Shown here in pieces: positions 1-8,389 of a DNA stretch of 64,000 nucleotides (position 1 is the stretch's first letter; each line of letters starts with the position of its first letter). A program made the translations under genes and the position numbers. Source of the DNA: Microlunatus parietis (lineage in GTDB: Bacteria; Actinomycetota; Actinomycetes; Propionibacteriales; Propionibacteriaceae); contig NZ_JACCBU010000001.1 in NCBI RefSeq assembly GCF_013407955.1, forward strand, positions 6,014,001 through 6,078,000, given 5' to 3'. Below the pieces are notes generated by a model. That model saw only the letters and a program-made list of their open reading frames with translations, was not told the origin of the DNA and did no database searches.

Positions 1-449
1 AGCGGCCCGCCCCGGTGTCCGTAGCCCGGCTCCGGCGGCGGCCCGCCGGTGGCGTCGAGCCCGTACAGCGTGCTGAGGAAGTCCGCCAGGTCGACCGCGA
101 ACGCAGCGAGGTCGGCGATCGGCGCGAGACCGGCCGGCGTCCCCGGCAGCCAGCGATTGATCGACCAGGGCCAGGGATAGCCGCACCCCGGACGTCCCAG
201 CGCGACCGGCTCCGGAATCGGCTTCGGCAACTGCGGGGCCAGCACGGGCAGCCAGCGCTGCTCCTTCGCCACCGCAGCCGCATACCCGGCGCCGCTGGGC
301 AGCCTGATCGACAGTTCGTCGCCGAGCCGGAAGGTCGTGTTGTCCCAGCCGTTCAGCGCGACCGGCCGGACGGGGAGCTTCGCCCAGTGCGGGAACTGCT
401 CCGCGACCAGCCGGGCCGCCAACTCCGCCGTGATCTCATCCCGGTCCAC
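1..449 (-). CDS. Aminoglycoside phosphotransferase-family kinase, 3' part outside window
   Basis: The reading frame enters from a GTG at 449 and runs off the left edge, so only about 149 N-terminal residues are present. The segment shows the APH-family N-lobe: EQFPHWAKLPVRPV, then GWDNTTFRLGDELSIRLP (nucleotide-binding beta strands), and further on GLDATGGPPPEPG, which is usual in the actinobacterial APH(3'')-like family. The catalytic loop and Mg-binding Asp would lie beyond the window. The start is chosen by family fit because no good ribosome-binding site is visible. The frame is the same as that of the hydrolase ending at 558, and a TGA separates them. The substrate is unknown; most relatives are not proven resistance enzymes. 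Confidence 0.8.
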   Translation of the reverse strand, partial: MDRDEITAELAARLVAEQFPHWAKLPVRPVALNGWDNTTFRLGDELSIRLPSGAGYAAAVAKEQRWLPVLAPQLPKPIPEPVALGRPGCGYPWPWSINRWLPGTPAGLAPIADLAAFAVDLADFLSTLYGLDATGGPPPEPGYGHRGGP

Positions 450-557
450 GAGGCCCGATTGTTCCGCGGCGGTCCCCGGCGAGACCAACGGTTTTACGGT
501 GCCGAAGTTCGCTGGGCTCGAACCGCTCGCGGGTGCGAGTCCTCGGACTTCGCCCCA

Positions 558-2513
558 TCAGATGAACAGTTTCGGCAGGTAGGTCGGGGCGTCGCTGTAG
601 GGCGTGACCTCGCCGGCGGCGACTCGGTACATGCGTGTGTGGGCTTCGTGTGCGGCATCCACGACTGGGTCGTACGGGCGGTGGCAGACGTCGATCAATC
701 CGATGTTGTAGTTCTCGCCGTCGAACCGGCCGATCGCGGACTGGTCGTACAGGGTGAAGTAGTGGACGCCAACGCACCAGGGCTGGGAGGCCGCGTGTTC
801 GGTGTAGGCCCGGAAGGCCTGTCCGCGAGCCGTTTGGTCGGGCACGTGACCGATTCCGCTGGCGGGTAGGCCGGCGTCGAGGGCGCCGAAGTGCCATTCG
901 CCGATCATCACCGGACATCCGGTCTGGTCACTCAATTCCTGCATGGTTTCGGCCGGAACGCGCTCCCGATAGCAATTCAGGCTGAAGACATCGAAGTCAC
1001 CCATGCCGGAGAGTGCCCAGGCGGGAGGCACGGTGTAATAGCGGGCGCCGAGATTGAGATGGTGCGGGTCGACGGCCCGGCAGGCTGCGGACAGTTGGCC
1101 GAACAGTTTCGCCACCAGCACGGTGCTGAATTCTTCAAGATCATGTTCGGCTGCCGCGGTGAACCCGCCGGTCCAGCGATGGGTGGAAATCTCCTCGAGT
1201 GTGTCCTGGTGTCCCCAGGCTTCCGAAAGCTCGGCGTCGGTGGCATATCGCTCGGTCAGAAATTCTCGGAATGCGACTCGGCTGGCACAAGGTCCGCTGG
1301 TGCGCAGCATCCCCGCGGCGGGGGTTTCCTGGGCAAATCCCCAGGTGGGTTCGTTCATCAGGAAGTAGCCGATCAACGCGGGATCGTCTCTGGTGCTGCT
1401 CAGCGCAGCAGCGTAGTCGTCGGCGTCCTCGGCGAAGCTGGGGTCGAAGACATCGGGAAAGTCGCGATAGATCATCGGCGTGCGACGACAATTCAACTGC
1501 AAGGGGCGGACGTAGCTGAATTGCGCGCGCTTCGCCAGATCGATATCGGACCAGTTCCCGATCGTGGTGAATCCGTATTGCTTCAGCAGCCCGACCGTGA
1601 TCTGCTCCCATTCAGTTCGCCAACGGTCGCCAAAGGTGTTTCTGAGATTGCTGACCAGGAAGTTTCCGCCCGAGTCGGGGTTGCCGGTCAACGCATCGGT
1701 CAGCCCGTCGACGTGTCCGGCGACGTGCGGGACGACGCAGTCGACACCGGATGACCAGAAGCGGTAGCCGGCGGGGTCGACCAGCCACCAGCGTCGCCCG
1801 TCGTGGTGGGTGCCGAAGAAGCCTGTCGGCTCGGCGATCCGGTCCGCCGTCTGCCAACCGCCCCATCGGGAGAAGCCGTCCGGCCACTCCGCGCTCTCGG
1901 CGAGCGACCGTTGCTGCTGGAGCCGGTCGCGTACTTCGTGTTCGTCCTTACTGCGGGTCGGCCAATCGTGGAGCGTGCTTTGGCCGAGCTCGTCCAGGAG
2001 TGGCCCGCGGGGCAGGAGCGGATGGTCCAGCTTCGGAGGCGCGGCGTCGAGGACCCGGAGAGGTGTCATGCACCAGCGCACCGGGTCGCCGTTGTGACGG
2101 ACCATCCGGAGCTCCATCCATCGGACCTGGGGGAGATCGACCGCCTCCCCGAAGCAGATCGGCTTCAACCAGGCGCCTTCCCGGTCGAGGCGCCATCGGT
2201 TGAAATCGGTGACGCTCAACGGCACCCGGACTCGTGCCTGACACTGGGCCAGGGCACCGAACATCAGCCGGAAGACCGCTCCGCGATCCTCGTGCAGCGA
2301 TAGTTCGAACACGGCCAGATCGGTGCCGTCGAGCAGCAGATCGGTCCACAGGAACCGATCGCTCCGCAGGATTCCGTACGGCAGCTCGTATCGAAGCCCG
2401 GCATCGGTCTCGTCGGCCACCAGCCAGGCGCCCGCCTCCAGCGGCGCCGGCGCCGGATCCCGACGACATGGCCCCAGCAGTTCCGGTCGGCCGAGCTCGA
2501 TCGGGTCCGCCAT
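558..2513 (-). CDS. Clan-A-like glycoside hydrolase (agarase/beta-galactosidase-like)
   Basis: The protein is 651 residues with no signal peptide, so it probably acts in the cytoplasm on imported oligosaccharides. An N-terminal beta-rich region of about 200 residues precedes a TIM-barrel domain that opens with TGFFGTHHDGRRWWLVDPAG, a motif shared with GH50/GH86-type agarases and relatives. Candidate acid/base and nucleophile residues are Glu388 in FLMNEPTW and Glu539 in MIGEWHFG, the pattern expected of retaining clan GH-A enzymes. The start is the second ATG of ATGATCATG because AGGAGG lies seven bases upstream. It sits 26 bases behind the ROK regulator and is probably co-transcribed with it. 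The family assignment to a GH number is uncertain; the hydrolase fold call is firm. Confidence 0.8.
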   Translation of the reverse strand: MADPIELGRPELLGPCRRDPAPAPLEAGAWLVADETDAGLRYELPYGILRSDRFLWTDLLLDGTDLAVFELSLHEDRGAVFRLMFGALAQCQARVRVPLSVTDFNRWRLDREGAWLKPICFGEAVDLPQVRWMELRMVRHNGDPVRWCMTPLRVLDAAPPKLDHPLLPRGPLLDELGQSTLHDWPTRSKDEHEVRDRLQQQRSLAESAEWPDGFSRWGGWQTADRIAEPTGFFGTHHDGRRWWLVDPAGYRFWSSGVDCVVPHVAGHVDGLTDALTGNPDSGGNFLVSNLRNTFGDRWRTEWEQITVGLLKQYGFTTIGNWSDIDLAKRAQFSYVRPLQLNCRRTPMIYRDFPDVFDPSFAEDADDYAAALSSTRDDPALIGYFLMNEPTWGFAQETPAAGMLRTSGPCASRVAFREFLTERYATDAELSEAWGHQDTLEEISTHRWTGGFTAAAEHDLEEFSTVLVAKLFGQLSAACRAVDPHHLNLGARYYTVPPAWALSGMGDFDVFSLNCYRERVPAETMQELSDQTGCPVMIGEWHFGALDAGLPASGIGHVPDQTARGQAFRAYTEHAASQPWCVGVHYFTLYDQSAIGRFDGENYNIGLIDVCHRPYDPVVDAAHEAHTRMYRVAAGEVTPYSDAPTYLPKLFI

Positions 2514-2539
2514 GATCATTCCTCCTGGGTCGCTGATCG

Positions 2540-3772
2540 TCAGGACAGCAGTCGGTCGATGATCCGCCTGTCCGTACGCGGATCGCTCCACACCATGGCC
2601 GCGGCCCCGGAAGCGCCGACGGCCGGGCCGCCACCGAGCTCGGACAGCACGACGGGCACGTCGCGATGGGTACTGAGCGCGAGTTCGTGCACCCGTCTGG
2701 CCACGCTGTCGCGGAGCACTTCACCGGCTCGGGCCATGTCGCCCCCGATGATCACCAGTTCCGGGGCCACCACATTGACCAGGCCGGCCAACGCCATGCC
2801 GAGTCGATCACCGGCCTGATGGAACGCGCCGGCCGCTGCGCGATCGCCGGCGGCGGCCAGGGTCAGCACCTGCTCCCAGGTCGGGGACTCCGGCCACGTC
2901 CGTTCCAGGCTGCGCATCACCGCCGCCCGCCCGGCCGAGAGCACGAGGCAGCCGCGGTTGCCGCAGGCACACTGATCACCGGCGACGTCGATGGACAGGT
3001 GGCCGAACTCGCCGGCCGACCCGTTGTGGCCGCGGACCAGTTCACCGTCGATCACCATCCCGACGGCAATGCCGCTGGCGGCGTGGGCGTACAGCACGTT
3101 GCTGCAGCCACGGCCGGCGCCCCAACGACTCTCGGCGAAGGTCTCCATCCGTACGTTGTTGTCCACCAGCACCGGGACTCCGGTTTCGGCCTCCATCACC
3201 TCGCGGACGTTGACCCCGCTCCACGGCTGGTCGGCCAGCGCCCCGGTGACCTGGCCGTCCGGGGCGACCTGGCCCGGCACGCCGATGCCCAGTCCGAGCA
3301 GCCGGACGCCGGCCGACCTCTCGTCCGCCAGCAGCTCGTTGAGCAGGCTCAACGCGGCGTCGCGCCGGACCTCCCAGCCGTCCTCGGGATTGACGGTGGT
3401 CGAGGCGGTGCCCATCGTGGCGCCGGTTGCGGTGCGCACGCTTGCGCTGATGGTGTCGAGGGTGGTCTCGATGCCTGCGGTCCACAGCCGATCGCTGAGT
3501 TGAACGGTGGCACCGGCGCGGCCGTCGACGTGCCCGCCTTGGTCGGCGTCGGGTGTCCGAGGCAGTTCGATCACCACACCGCGTTGCAGCAGCTCATTGA
3601 CCAGGCTCGAACCGGTCGTCCGGGTTACCTGCGTGGCCCGGGCCAACTCGGCTCGATGGCCTGGCCCGGTGGTCGCCAGTCGGCGGATCAGCCGGTCGAG
3701 GTTGCCGCGCCGAAGTGCTGCCATCGATCCAGCGGAAGTGTCAGCTGCAGAAACACTCTTCGATGAGGCCAC
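2540..3772 (-). CDS. ROK-family transcriptional regulator
   Basis: This 410-residue protein has an N-terminal winged helix (roughly residues 18-80, RRGNLDRLIRRLATTGP onward) and a ROK sugar-kinase-like domain. Visible ROK features are LLGLGIGVPG, DNNVRMETFAESRWG, the GHNGSAGEFGHL sugar-binding stretch and the zinc motif CACGNRGCL. Proteins of this kind (NagC/Mlc/XylR) repress sugar genes until a sugar or sugar phosphate binds. It is divergent from the ABC operon starting at 3888, and the inverted repeat at 3798-3820 lies just upstream of its GTG, so it probably represses both arms. The GTG at 3772 has a weak ribosome-binding site; an internal ATG at 3724 is an alternative start. Confidence 0.9.
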   Translation of the reverse strand: MASSKSVSAADTSAGSMAALRRGNLDRLIRRLATTGPGHRAELARATQVTRTTGSSLVNELLQRGVVIELPRTPDADQGGHVDGRAGATVQLSDRLWTAGIETTLDTISASVRTATGATMGTASTTVNPEDGWEVRRDAALSLLNELLADERSAGVRLLGLGIGVPGQVAPDGQVTGALADQPWSGVNVREVMEAETGVPVLVDNNVRMETFAESRWGAGRGCSNVLYAHAASGIAVGMVIDGELVRGHNGSAGEFGHLSIDVAGDQCACGNRGCLVLSAGRAAVMRSLERTWPESPTWEQVLTLAAAGDRAAAGAFHQAGDRLGMALAGLVNVVAPELVIIGGDMARAGEVLRDSVARRVHELALSTHRDVPVVLSELGGGPAVGASGAAAMVWSDPRTDRRIIDRLLS

Positions 3773-3797
3773 GGGACAACGCTAGCCCATCTCTCAG

Positions 3798-3820
3798 GTG
3801 TGTCAGACCTCTTGACACAC
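3798..3820. promoter_or_regulatory. Perfect 8+7+8 inverted repeat, likely ROK operator
   Basis: The sequence is GTGTGTCA-N7-TGACACAC, a perfect dyad between the divergent ROK gene and the ABC operon. TTGACA at 3812-3817 could serve as a -35 for the plus strand, so binding would block the promoter. No convincing -10 could be fixed. Confidence 0.8.
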
Positions 3821-3887
3821 TTTCCAAGATTCTGATGGACTGCGCCCAACGTTCATCCATCGCTCCGTCAGTGTTGAAGGAGACTCC

Positions 3888-4985
3888 ATGGCTGGCCTCC
3901 GGGTGGATCGACTCGTCAAACGGCTCGGTAATCAGCTGGCCGTCGACGACGTTACCTTCGAAGTGGCAGAGGGTGAGTTCTTCGTCCTGCTCGGATCCTC
4001 CGGATGCGGGAAGACCACGACACTGCGAACCATCTGCGGCATCGAGCAGCCCGATTCCGGGAGGATCGTGATCGCCGATCGCGACGTCACCGCGTTGCCG
4101 TCGCGAGAACGCAATCTCGGGATGGTGTTCCAGGAGTACGGCCTCTATCCGAGCATGGACGTGCTGGGCAATATCGCGTACGGGTTGCAGGCGCGCGGCG
4201 GGCTGCCCAAGTCCGAGATCGAGCGCCGCGTCGTCGAGGCGGCCGAGAAGCTCGGCCTGACACCGTTGCTACGAACGTCGATCGTTGACCTGTCCGGTGG
4301 CGAGCAACAGCGGGTCGCACTCGGGCGGGCGATGGTGAAGGATGCCGACGCCTATCTCTACGACGAGCCGCTGTCCAATCTCGACCCCAAACTCCGCCAT
4401 CGAATGCGGCGAGACATCCAGGATCTCCACCGCGCCAAGCAGAAGGCGACCCTGTATGTCACTCATGATCAGACCGAGGCGTTCGCGCTGGCGGATCGGA
4501 TCGGCGTGATGGCTGAGGGTCGGCTGCACCAGGTCGGGACCGCGGAGGATTTGATCGAATCCCCGGCGACCACGTTCGTTGCCTCGTTCGTCGGCACGCC
4601 CCCGATGAACCTGCTCGCCGGCGAACTTCACAACGTTGACGGAGAGTTGGGCGTGCAGTGCGCCGGCGTGCGGCTGCCGGTCCCGCCGGCGGCGAAGGTA
4701 GCGATCGAGGATCACGGCAGGACCGCGGTCATCGTCGGCATCCGCCCGGACGGACTCACGATCACGGGGACCGAGGCCGCGACGATCTCGGCAACGATCG
4801 CCGATGTCGAGCCCCTCATCGGTCAAACGATCATTCGGGCGCGGATCGGCGGTGATGCCACGGTATCGGCCCTGCTGGACGGCGACACCGGCGATCACCT
4901 GTCCACCGGTCAGGTGGTTCGGCTGGGTGTCTCGGCCGAGATCTCGCTGTTCGATCCCGACACCGGATCGGCGCTGGCGTCCTGA
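3888..4985 (+). CDS. ABC transporter ATP-binding protein (MsmK/UgpC type)
   Basis: This 365-residue nucleotide-binding subunit belongs to the carbohydrate importer class that has a C-terminal regulatory OB domain. Walker A is GSSGCGKTT (about residues 36-44), followed by the Q-loop in VFQEYGLYPSMD, the signature LSGGEQQR, Walker B YLYDEPLSNLDP and the switch His in YVTHDQTEA. Residues 240-365 form the OB-like extension. GAAGGAGACTCC stands directly before the ATG. It is the first gene of the long operon and is separated from the other transporter genes by the chaperonin-like and propeller genes. It is the first of three similar ATPases in the same operon. Confidence 0.93.
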   Translation: MAGLRVDRLVKRLGNQLAVDDVTFEVAEGEFFVLLGSSGCGKTTTLRTICGIEQPDSGRIVIADRDVTALPSRERNLGMVFQEYGLYPSMDVLGNIAYGLQARGGLPKSEIERRVVEAAEKLGLTPLLRTSIVDLSGGEQQRVALGRAMVKDADAYLYDEPLSNLDPKLRHRMRRDIQDLHRAKQKATLYVTHDQTEAFALADRIGVMAEGRLHQVGTAEDLIESPATTFVASFVGTPPMNLLAGELHNVDGELGVQCAGVRLPVPPAAKVAIEDHGRTAVIVGIRPDGLTITGTEAATISATIADVEPLIGQTIIRARIGGDATVSALLDGDTGDHLSTGQVVRLGVSAEISLFDPDTGSALAS

Positions 4986-5006
4986 CCGGGGCGAGAGCTG
5001 ACGACG

Positions 5007-6599
5007 ATGTCTTCGATCACCGGCGCAGACCGCATGGCGCCCGACGCCGCGCCCGGAGTGGACGCCGGATTCGTCCTGCTCGGCCGAACCCTGGCGGCGA
5101 CGCTCGGACCGTCGCTGAGCTCGGTGCTGTCAGCTGTCGGCATGAGTGGTGAGCTGCTCACCGATTCCGCGACCATCGTCCGCCGGATCACCGCACTCGA
5201 CGACCGCCACCATGACACCGGTGCTGCGATCATGCGTGACCTGGTCACGTCGGTCACCCAGCAGTACGGTGACGGCGGCGCGACGGCCGCGGTGCTGGCG
5301 ATGGCGATGCTCCGCCGTGCTCGTCGAGCGACGGCGGCAGGTGCCAACCCGGTCCTGGTCCGACGAGGTCTGGCACGCGGCGCCGAGGAGGCCGGTGCCG
5401 CGATCGTCCGGCAGGCCCGGCCCGTGTGCAGCGGTGCCGAGCTCGCGGCACTGGCGACGGCGAACTGCGGCGACGAAGAACTCGGCGCGACCGTTGGCGA
5501 GCTGATCGACTTCGTCGGCCAGGACGGTGCGGTCGCGGTCAGCGAGGTGAGCGGCGCCGGGGTCTGGCACGACTACCTCGACGGTTCACGGTGGACCGCC
5601 CGGCCGGCCAACCGCGGCGTGATCGGCCTCGGACAGTGCGAACTGACGCTGATCGATCCGGTGGTCGCGATCATCAACGAGACCCTCGACGAGCCACGAC
5701 GGCTCACGCGGTTGCTCGAGGTCGTCCAAGCGATTCCCGGACGTCCGCCGCTGCTGCTGATCGCACCGGAGATCACCGAGGCCGTCCAGACGATGCTGGC
5801 GGTCAACGATCGTTCCGGTGCGCTGATCAATGTTCCGGTCGTCCTGACCTCGGCGCGGGTGCACCTGGCCGAGGATCTGGACGATCTTGCCTTGTTGACC
5901 GGAGCGTCGGTGCTTGGTGATCAACTCGGGCGATCGCTGACCCGGGTTCGTGAGTCCGACCTCGGTCGCGGTCGCCGAGTCGTGCTGCGTCGCGGCGATC
6001 TGACCCTGCGGGGCGGCTACGCGTCGGCGGCCGGGATTGACGCCCGGGCGGCCGCTCTGCGCGCCCACGCCGCTGGGCTGGGAGCCCATCACGCCGCCCA
6101 CGAACGGGTCTGGCTGCGGCAGGCCCGGTTGACCGGTCAGGTCGCCGAACTGTTGGTCGGTGCGCCGAGCGACGCCGAACGTGAACCCCGCGTCCGCCTG
6201 GGCAAGCGTCTGGTCCGGCTGCTGGCCACCGCGCAAGGCCAGGGCTGCGTGCCGGGTGGAGGGGTGGCGCTCCGCGACAGTGCTCCAGCCGTACGGGAGT
6301 CGGCGCGAGACTGCGACCACCCCGACGTCCGCGCCGGGATGGCTGCGGTCGTCGACGCTCTGGACGCCTCGCTACGCCAGCTCATCCGCAATTCCGGCCG
6401 GATCGACCCGTCCCCGATCCTGCTCGAGCTCGAGCGAGCCGGTCCCGGCCACGGATTCGACGCGACGACCGGCCACTGCACCCGGATGGTCGAGGCCGGG
6501 ATCGTCGATCTCGCGGGGGTACAGGTCGGCGCGGTGCGCGCCGCGGCAGCCACGGCCGGCCTGATGATCTCCGCCGAGGTGATCCCATGTCGCAACTGA
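5007..6599 (+). CDS. Diverged GroEL/Cpn60 paralogue in a sugar-transport operon
   Basis: This 530-residue protein is recognisably a group I chaperonin from end to end. It has LGRTLAATLGPSLSSV, LTDSATIVRRI, YGDGGATAAVLAMA, an apical-domain stretch (about 190-370), then RLTGQVAELLVGA, CVPGGGVAL and the C-terminal VEAGIVDLAGVQVGAV...AGLMISAEV. Matching these blocks to E. coli GroEL by eye, the ATP-site Asp52 and Asp87 correspond to Asp53 and Asp89. The hydrolysis residue Asp398 corresponds to Arg401. The GGM tail is missing. The gene lies 21 bases after an ABC ATPase gene and overlaps the next gene by 13 bases. No CIRCE is visible upstream. The chaperonin fold is a firm call; its role in this operon is not known. 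Confidence 0.88.
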   Translation: MSSITGADRMAPDAAPGVDAGFVLLGRTLAATLGPSLSSVLSAVGMSGELLTDSATIVRRITALDDRHHDTGAAIMRDLVTSVTQQYGDGGATAAVLAMAMLRRARRATAAGANPVLVRRGLARGAEEAGAAIVRQARPVCSGAELAALATANCGDEELGATVGELIDFVGQDGAVAVSEVSGAGVWHDYLDGSRWTARPANRGVIGLGQCELTLIDPVVAIINETLDEPRRLTRLLEVVQAIPGRPPLLLIAPEITEAVQTMLAVNDRSGALINVPVVLTSARVHLAEDLDDLALLTGASVLGDQLGRSLTRVRESDLGRGRRVVLRRGDLTLRGGYASAAGIDARAAALRAHAAGLGAHHAAHERVWLRQARLTGQVAELLVGAPSDAEREPRVRLGKRLVRLLATAQGQGCVPGGGVALRDSAPAVRESARDCDHPDVRAGMAAVVDALDASLRQLIRNSGRIDPSPILLELERAGPGHGFDATTGHCTRMVEAGIVDLAGVQVGAVRAAAATAGLMISAEVIPCRN

Positions 6600-8362
6600 T
6601 ACCGCCCGTAGCGACCGCCGCCCGAACACCGCTGGGCGCCCGAACACCGCTGGGCACACAGTGGCACTGGCTCCCCGCCGATGATCTTGCTGCGCCGGTG
6701 CTCGCGGTCAAGGCCATCGCGGGCGAGGTTTGGGTCGGCGGACCGGGCGGCGTCGCCCGCAGCTCCGACATTTCGGTCCGGCCCACACCGGTCGGCGCGG
6801 TCACCGCGATCCTCGACTGCGACGGGTGGCTGCTCGTCGGCGGTTGCTCGGGCATCGCGCGGGCTCGGCTGGACCGGACCGGGGCTGACGGCTGGTCGTG
6901 GGAACGCGGCGCGATCGAAGGTGCACCGGCGGTCGTGGCCGCGCTGGTCCGGTTGGATCCCGACGGCACGGTGTTGGCGGCGACCATCGGCGGAGGCGTG
7001 CTCCGTTCAACCGATCGAGGCGCCACCTGGAGGCCGGCCAACTTCGGATTGCCGACCAGCGAGATCAGCGCCCTCGCCGTAGGAGCCGGCGCCGTCCTCG
7101 CCGGCACCGACCACGGCGTCGCCGTGTCGACCAACGGCGGTCGGGCCTGGCGAATGTGCGCGGGCACCGAGGGCCGACAGGTCGCGGGGTTGGCTGTCCA
7201 TCCGGGCGGTGCCGCGGTGGCGGCGTTGGAGACCGGCGGTTTGCTCCGGACCGATTCCGTTCGCGATGAGCCGTGGCACACAACGGACAGCCCAGCGGCG
7301 ACAGCGCTGGCCATCACTGGCGGGGGAGTCCTCATCCTCGGGACCGAGGCCGGGGTGCTGGTGTCGGCCGATCAGGGATCCCCATGGCAGGCCGTTGCGA
7401 CCGCCAAGCCGGTTCTGTCGCTGACCGCCGATGGCAACACCTGCCACATCGGCACGGCCGACGGACTCTACGCCGTCGCCATGGAATCCGATCCGACGTT
7501 GCGGCCGATACCGATCCCGAGCCTCGCCGATCTTGATCAACTCCGGCCGATCGGCGCCGACGCGGCTGGGCACACATGGCTACTCGCCAGCGGTGCGTTG
7601 ACCGGAATCGCCCTTCGGAGCGGCGGCTCCGGCTGGCAGATCCCAGCAGGCGCGCCGACCCATCCGACCGCCGCGGCGATCTCCGGCGACGCGATCCTGG
7701 TGGCAAGCCCGTACGGCATCGCCCGCGCCGAGTTGGCGGGGGTGCTCGCGACCGGTGAGTGGATCGCCGCGTCCGACGCCCCGTGCCGCGACCTGATCCT
7801 CCGCGACGACGGCACCGGATGGGCGGCTCCGAGCGGGCACGGCGACCACCTGCTGCGGACCGGCGACGGGGGTCGGACCTGGGCCGAGCATCCGACCCCG
7901 TTCGGTGCGCTACCCGTGGCCAAGCTGATCGACGGCGGCCATCTTCTCGTGGCGATGATCATGGACCGACGCCACCAGCACGTACGGATCTGGGAATCAG
8001 ACGATCTGGGGACCACCTGGCGACTGGCAGCCGACGGAAGCACCGCCTGGCCGATCGTCGGTGGCCTGGGCGATCCACTACTGCTCAGCATCGGCCGCTC
8101 GGTGCTCCGGCGCCAGGATCGGCGCTGGCAGTCTGCCCGCACCTTCGACGACGGCATCGACCTCGTCGCCGGCGACCGCAGCGGGATCGTGGTCCTCACC
8201 TCCACCGAGCTGTGGTGGTGTCCCGATCCGGTCAGGGCCGCCGCGAACTGGATCCGCATCGACGACGGGCTGCCGGTCGCCGAAGTGCGCGACCTCGCCG
8301 TACAGCAAAGAGAAATCCACGTCCTGATGTCCGGCGGCCGAGTCTGCCGAAAACACCTGTAG
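6587..8362 (+). CDS. Asp-box (BNR-like) beta-propeller protein
   Basis: The protein is 591 residues with no signal peptide or membrane span, so it is probably cytoplasmic. Asp-box motifs of the S-x-D-x-G-x-T-W type recur: STDRGATW (near residue 140), STNGGRAW (180), SADQGSPW (259), TGDGGRTW (424) and SDDLGTTW (470). Between them are repeated VLAGT/VWVGG-like strands, which fits a sialidase- or Vps10-type propeller. No sialidase catalytic Arg triad or Tyr/Glu pair is evident, so a binding or scaffold role is as likely as hydrolysis. Its ATG lies inside the end of the chaperonin-like gene, implying translational coupling. The function is unknown. Confidence 0.75.
   Translation: MSQLIPPVATAARTPLGARTPLGTQWHWLPADDLAAPVLAVKAIAGEVWVGGPGGVARSSDISVRPTPVGAVTAILDCDGWLLVGGCSGIARARLDRTGADGWSWERGAIEGAPAVVAALVRLDPDGTVLAATIGGGVLRSTDRGATWRPANFGLPTSEISALAVGAGAVLAGTDHGVAVSTNGGRAWRMCAGTEGRQVAGLAVHPGGAAVAALETGGLLRTDSVRDEPWHTTDSPAATALAITGGGVLILGTEAGVLVSADQGSPWQAVATAKPVLSLTADGNTCHIGTADGLYAVAMESDPTLRPIPIPSLADLDQLRPIGADAAGHTWLLASGALTGIALRSGGSGWQIPAGAPTHPTAAAISGDAILVASPYGIARAELAGVLATGEWIAASDAPCRDLILRDDGTGWAAPSGHGDHLLRTGDGGRTWAEHPTPFGALPVAKLIDGGHLLVAMIMDRRHQHVRIWESDDLGTTWRLAADGSTAWPIVGGLGDPLLLSIGRSVLRRQDRRWQSARTFDDGIDLVAGDRSGIVVLTSTELWWCPDPVRAAANWIRIDDGLPVAEVRDLAVQQREIHVLMSGGRVCRKHL
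6620..6655 (+). repeat. Two perfect tandem 18-bp units in the propeller gene
   Basis: Unit GCCCGAACACCGCTGGGC occurs at 6620-6637 and again at 6638-6655. It encodes ARTPLG twice in the N-terminal tail, before the first propeller strand. The identical copies suggest a recent slippage duplication. Confidence 0.9.
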
Positions 8363-8389
8363 CAGCAACGACAACGGAAGGTTTCAACG

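Noticed and set aside
505..557. A GGTTCGAGCCC-like stretch on the minus strand resembling a tRNA T-loop
   Set aside because: The flanking bases cannot form the T-stem, and no D-arm, anticodon arm or acceptor pairing is found. It lies in the short space between two minus-strand genes of the same frame.
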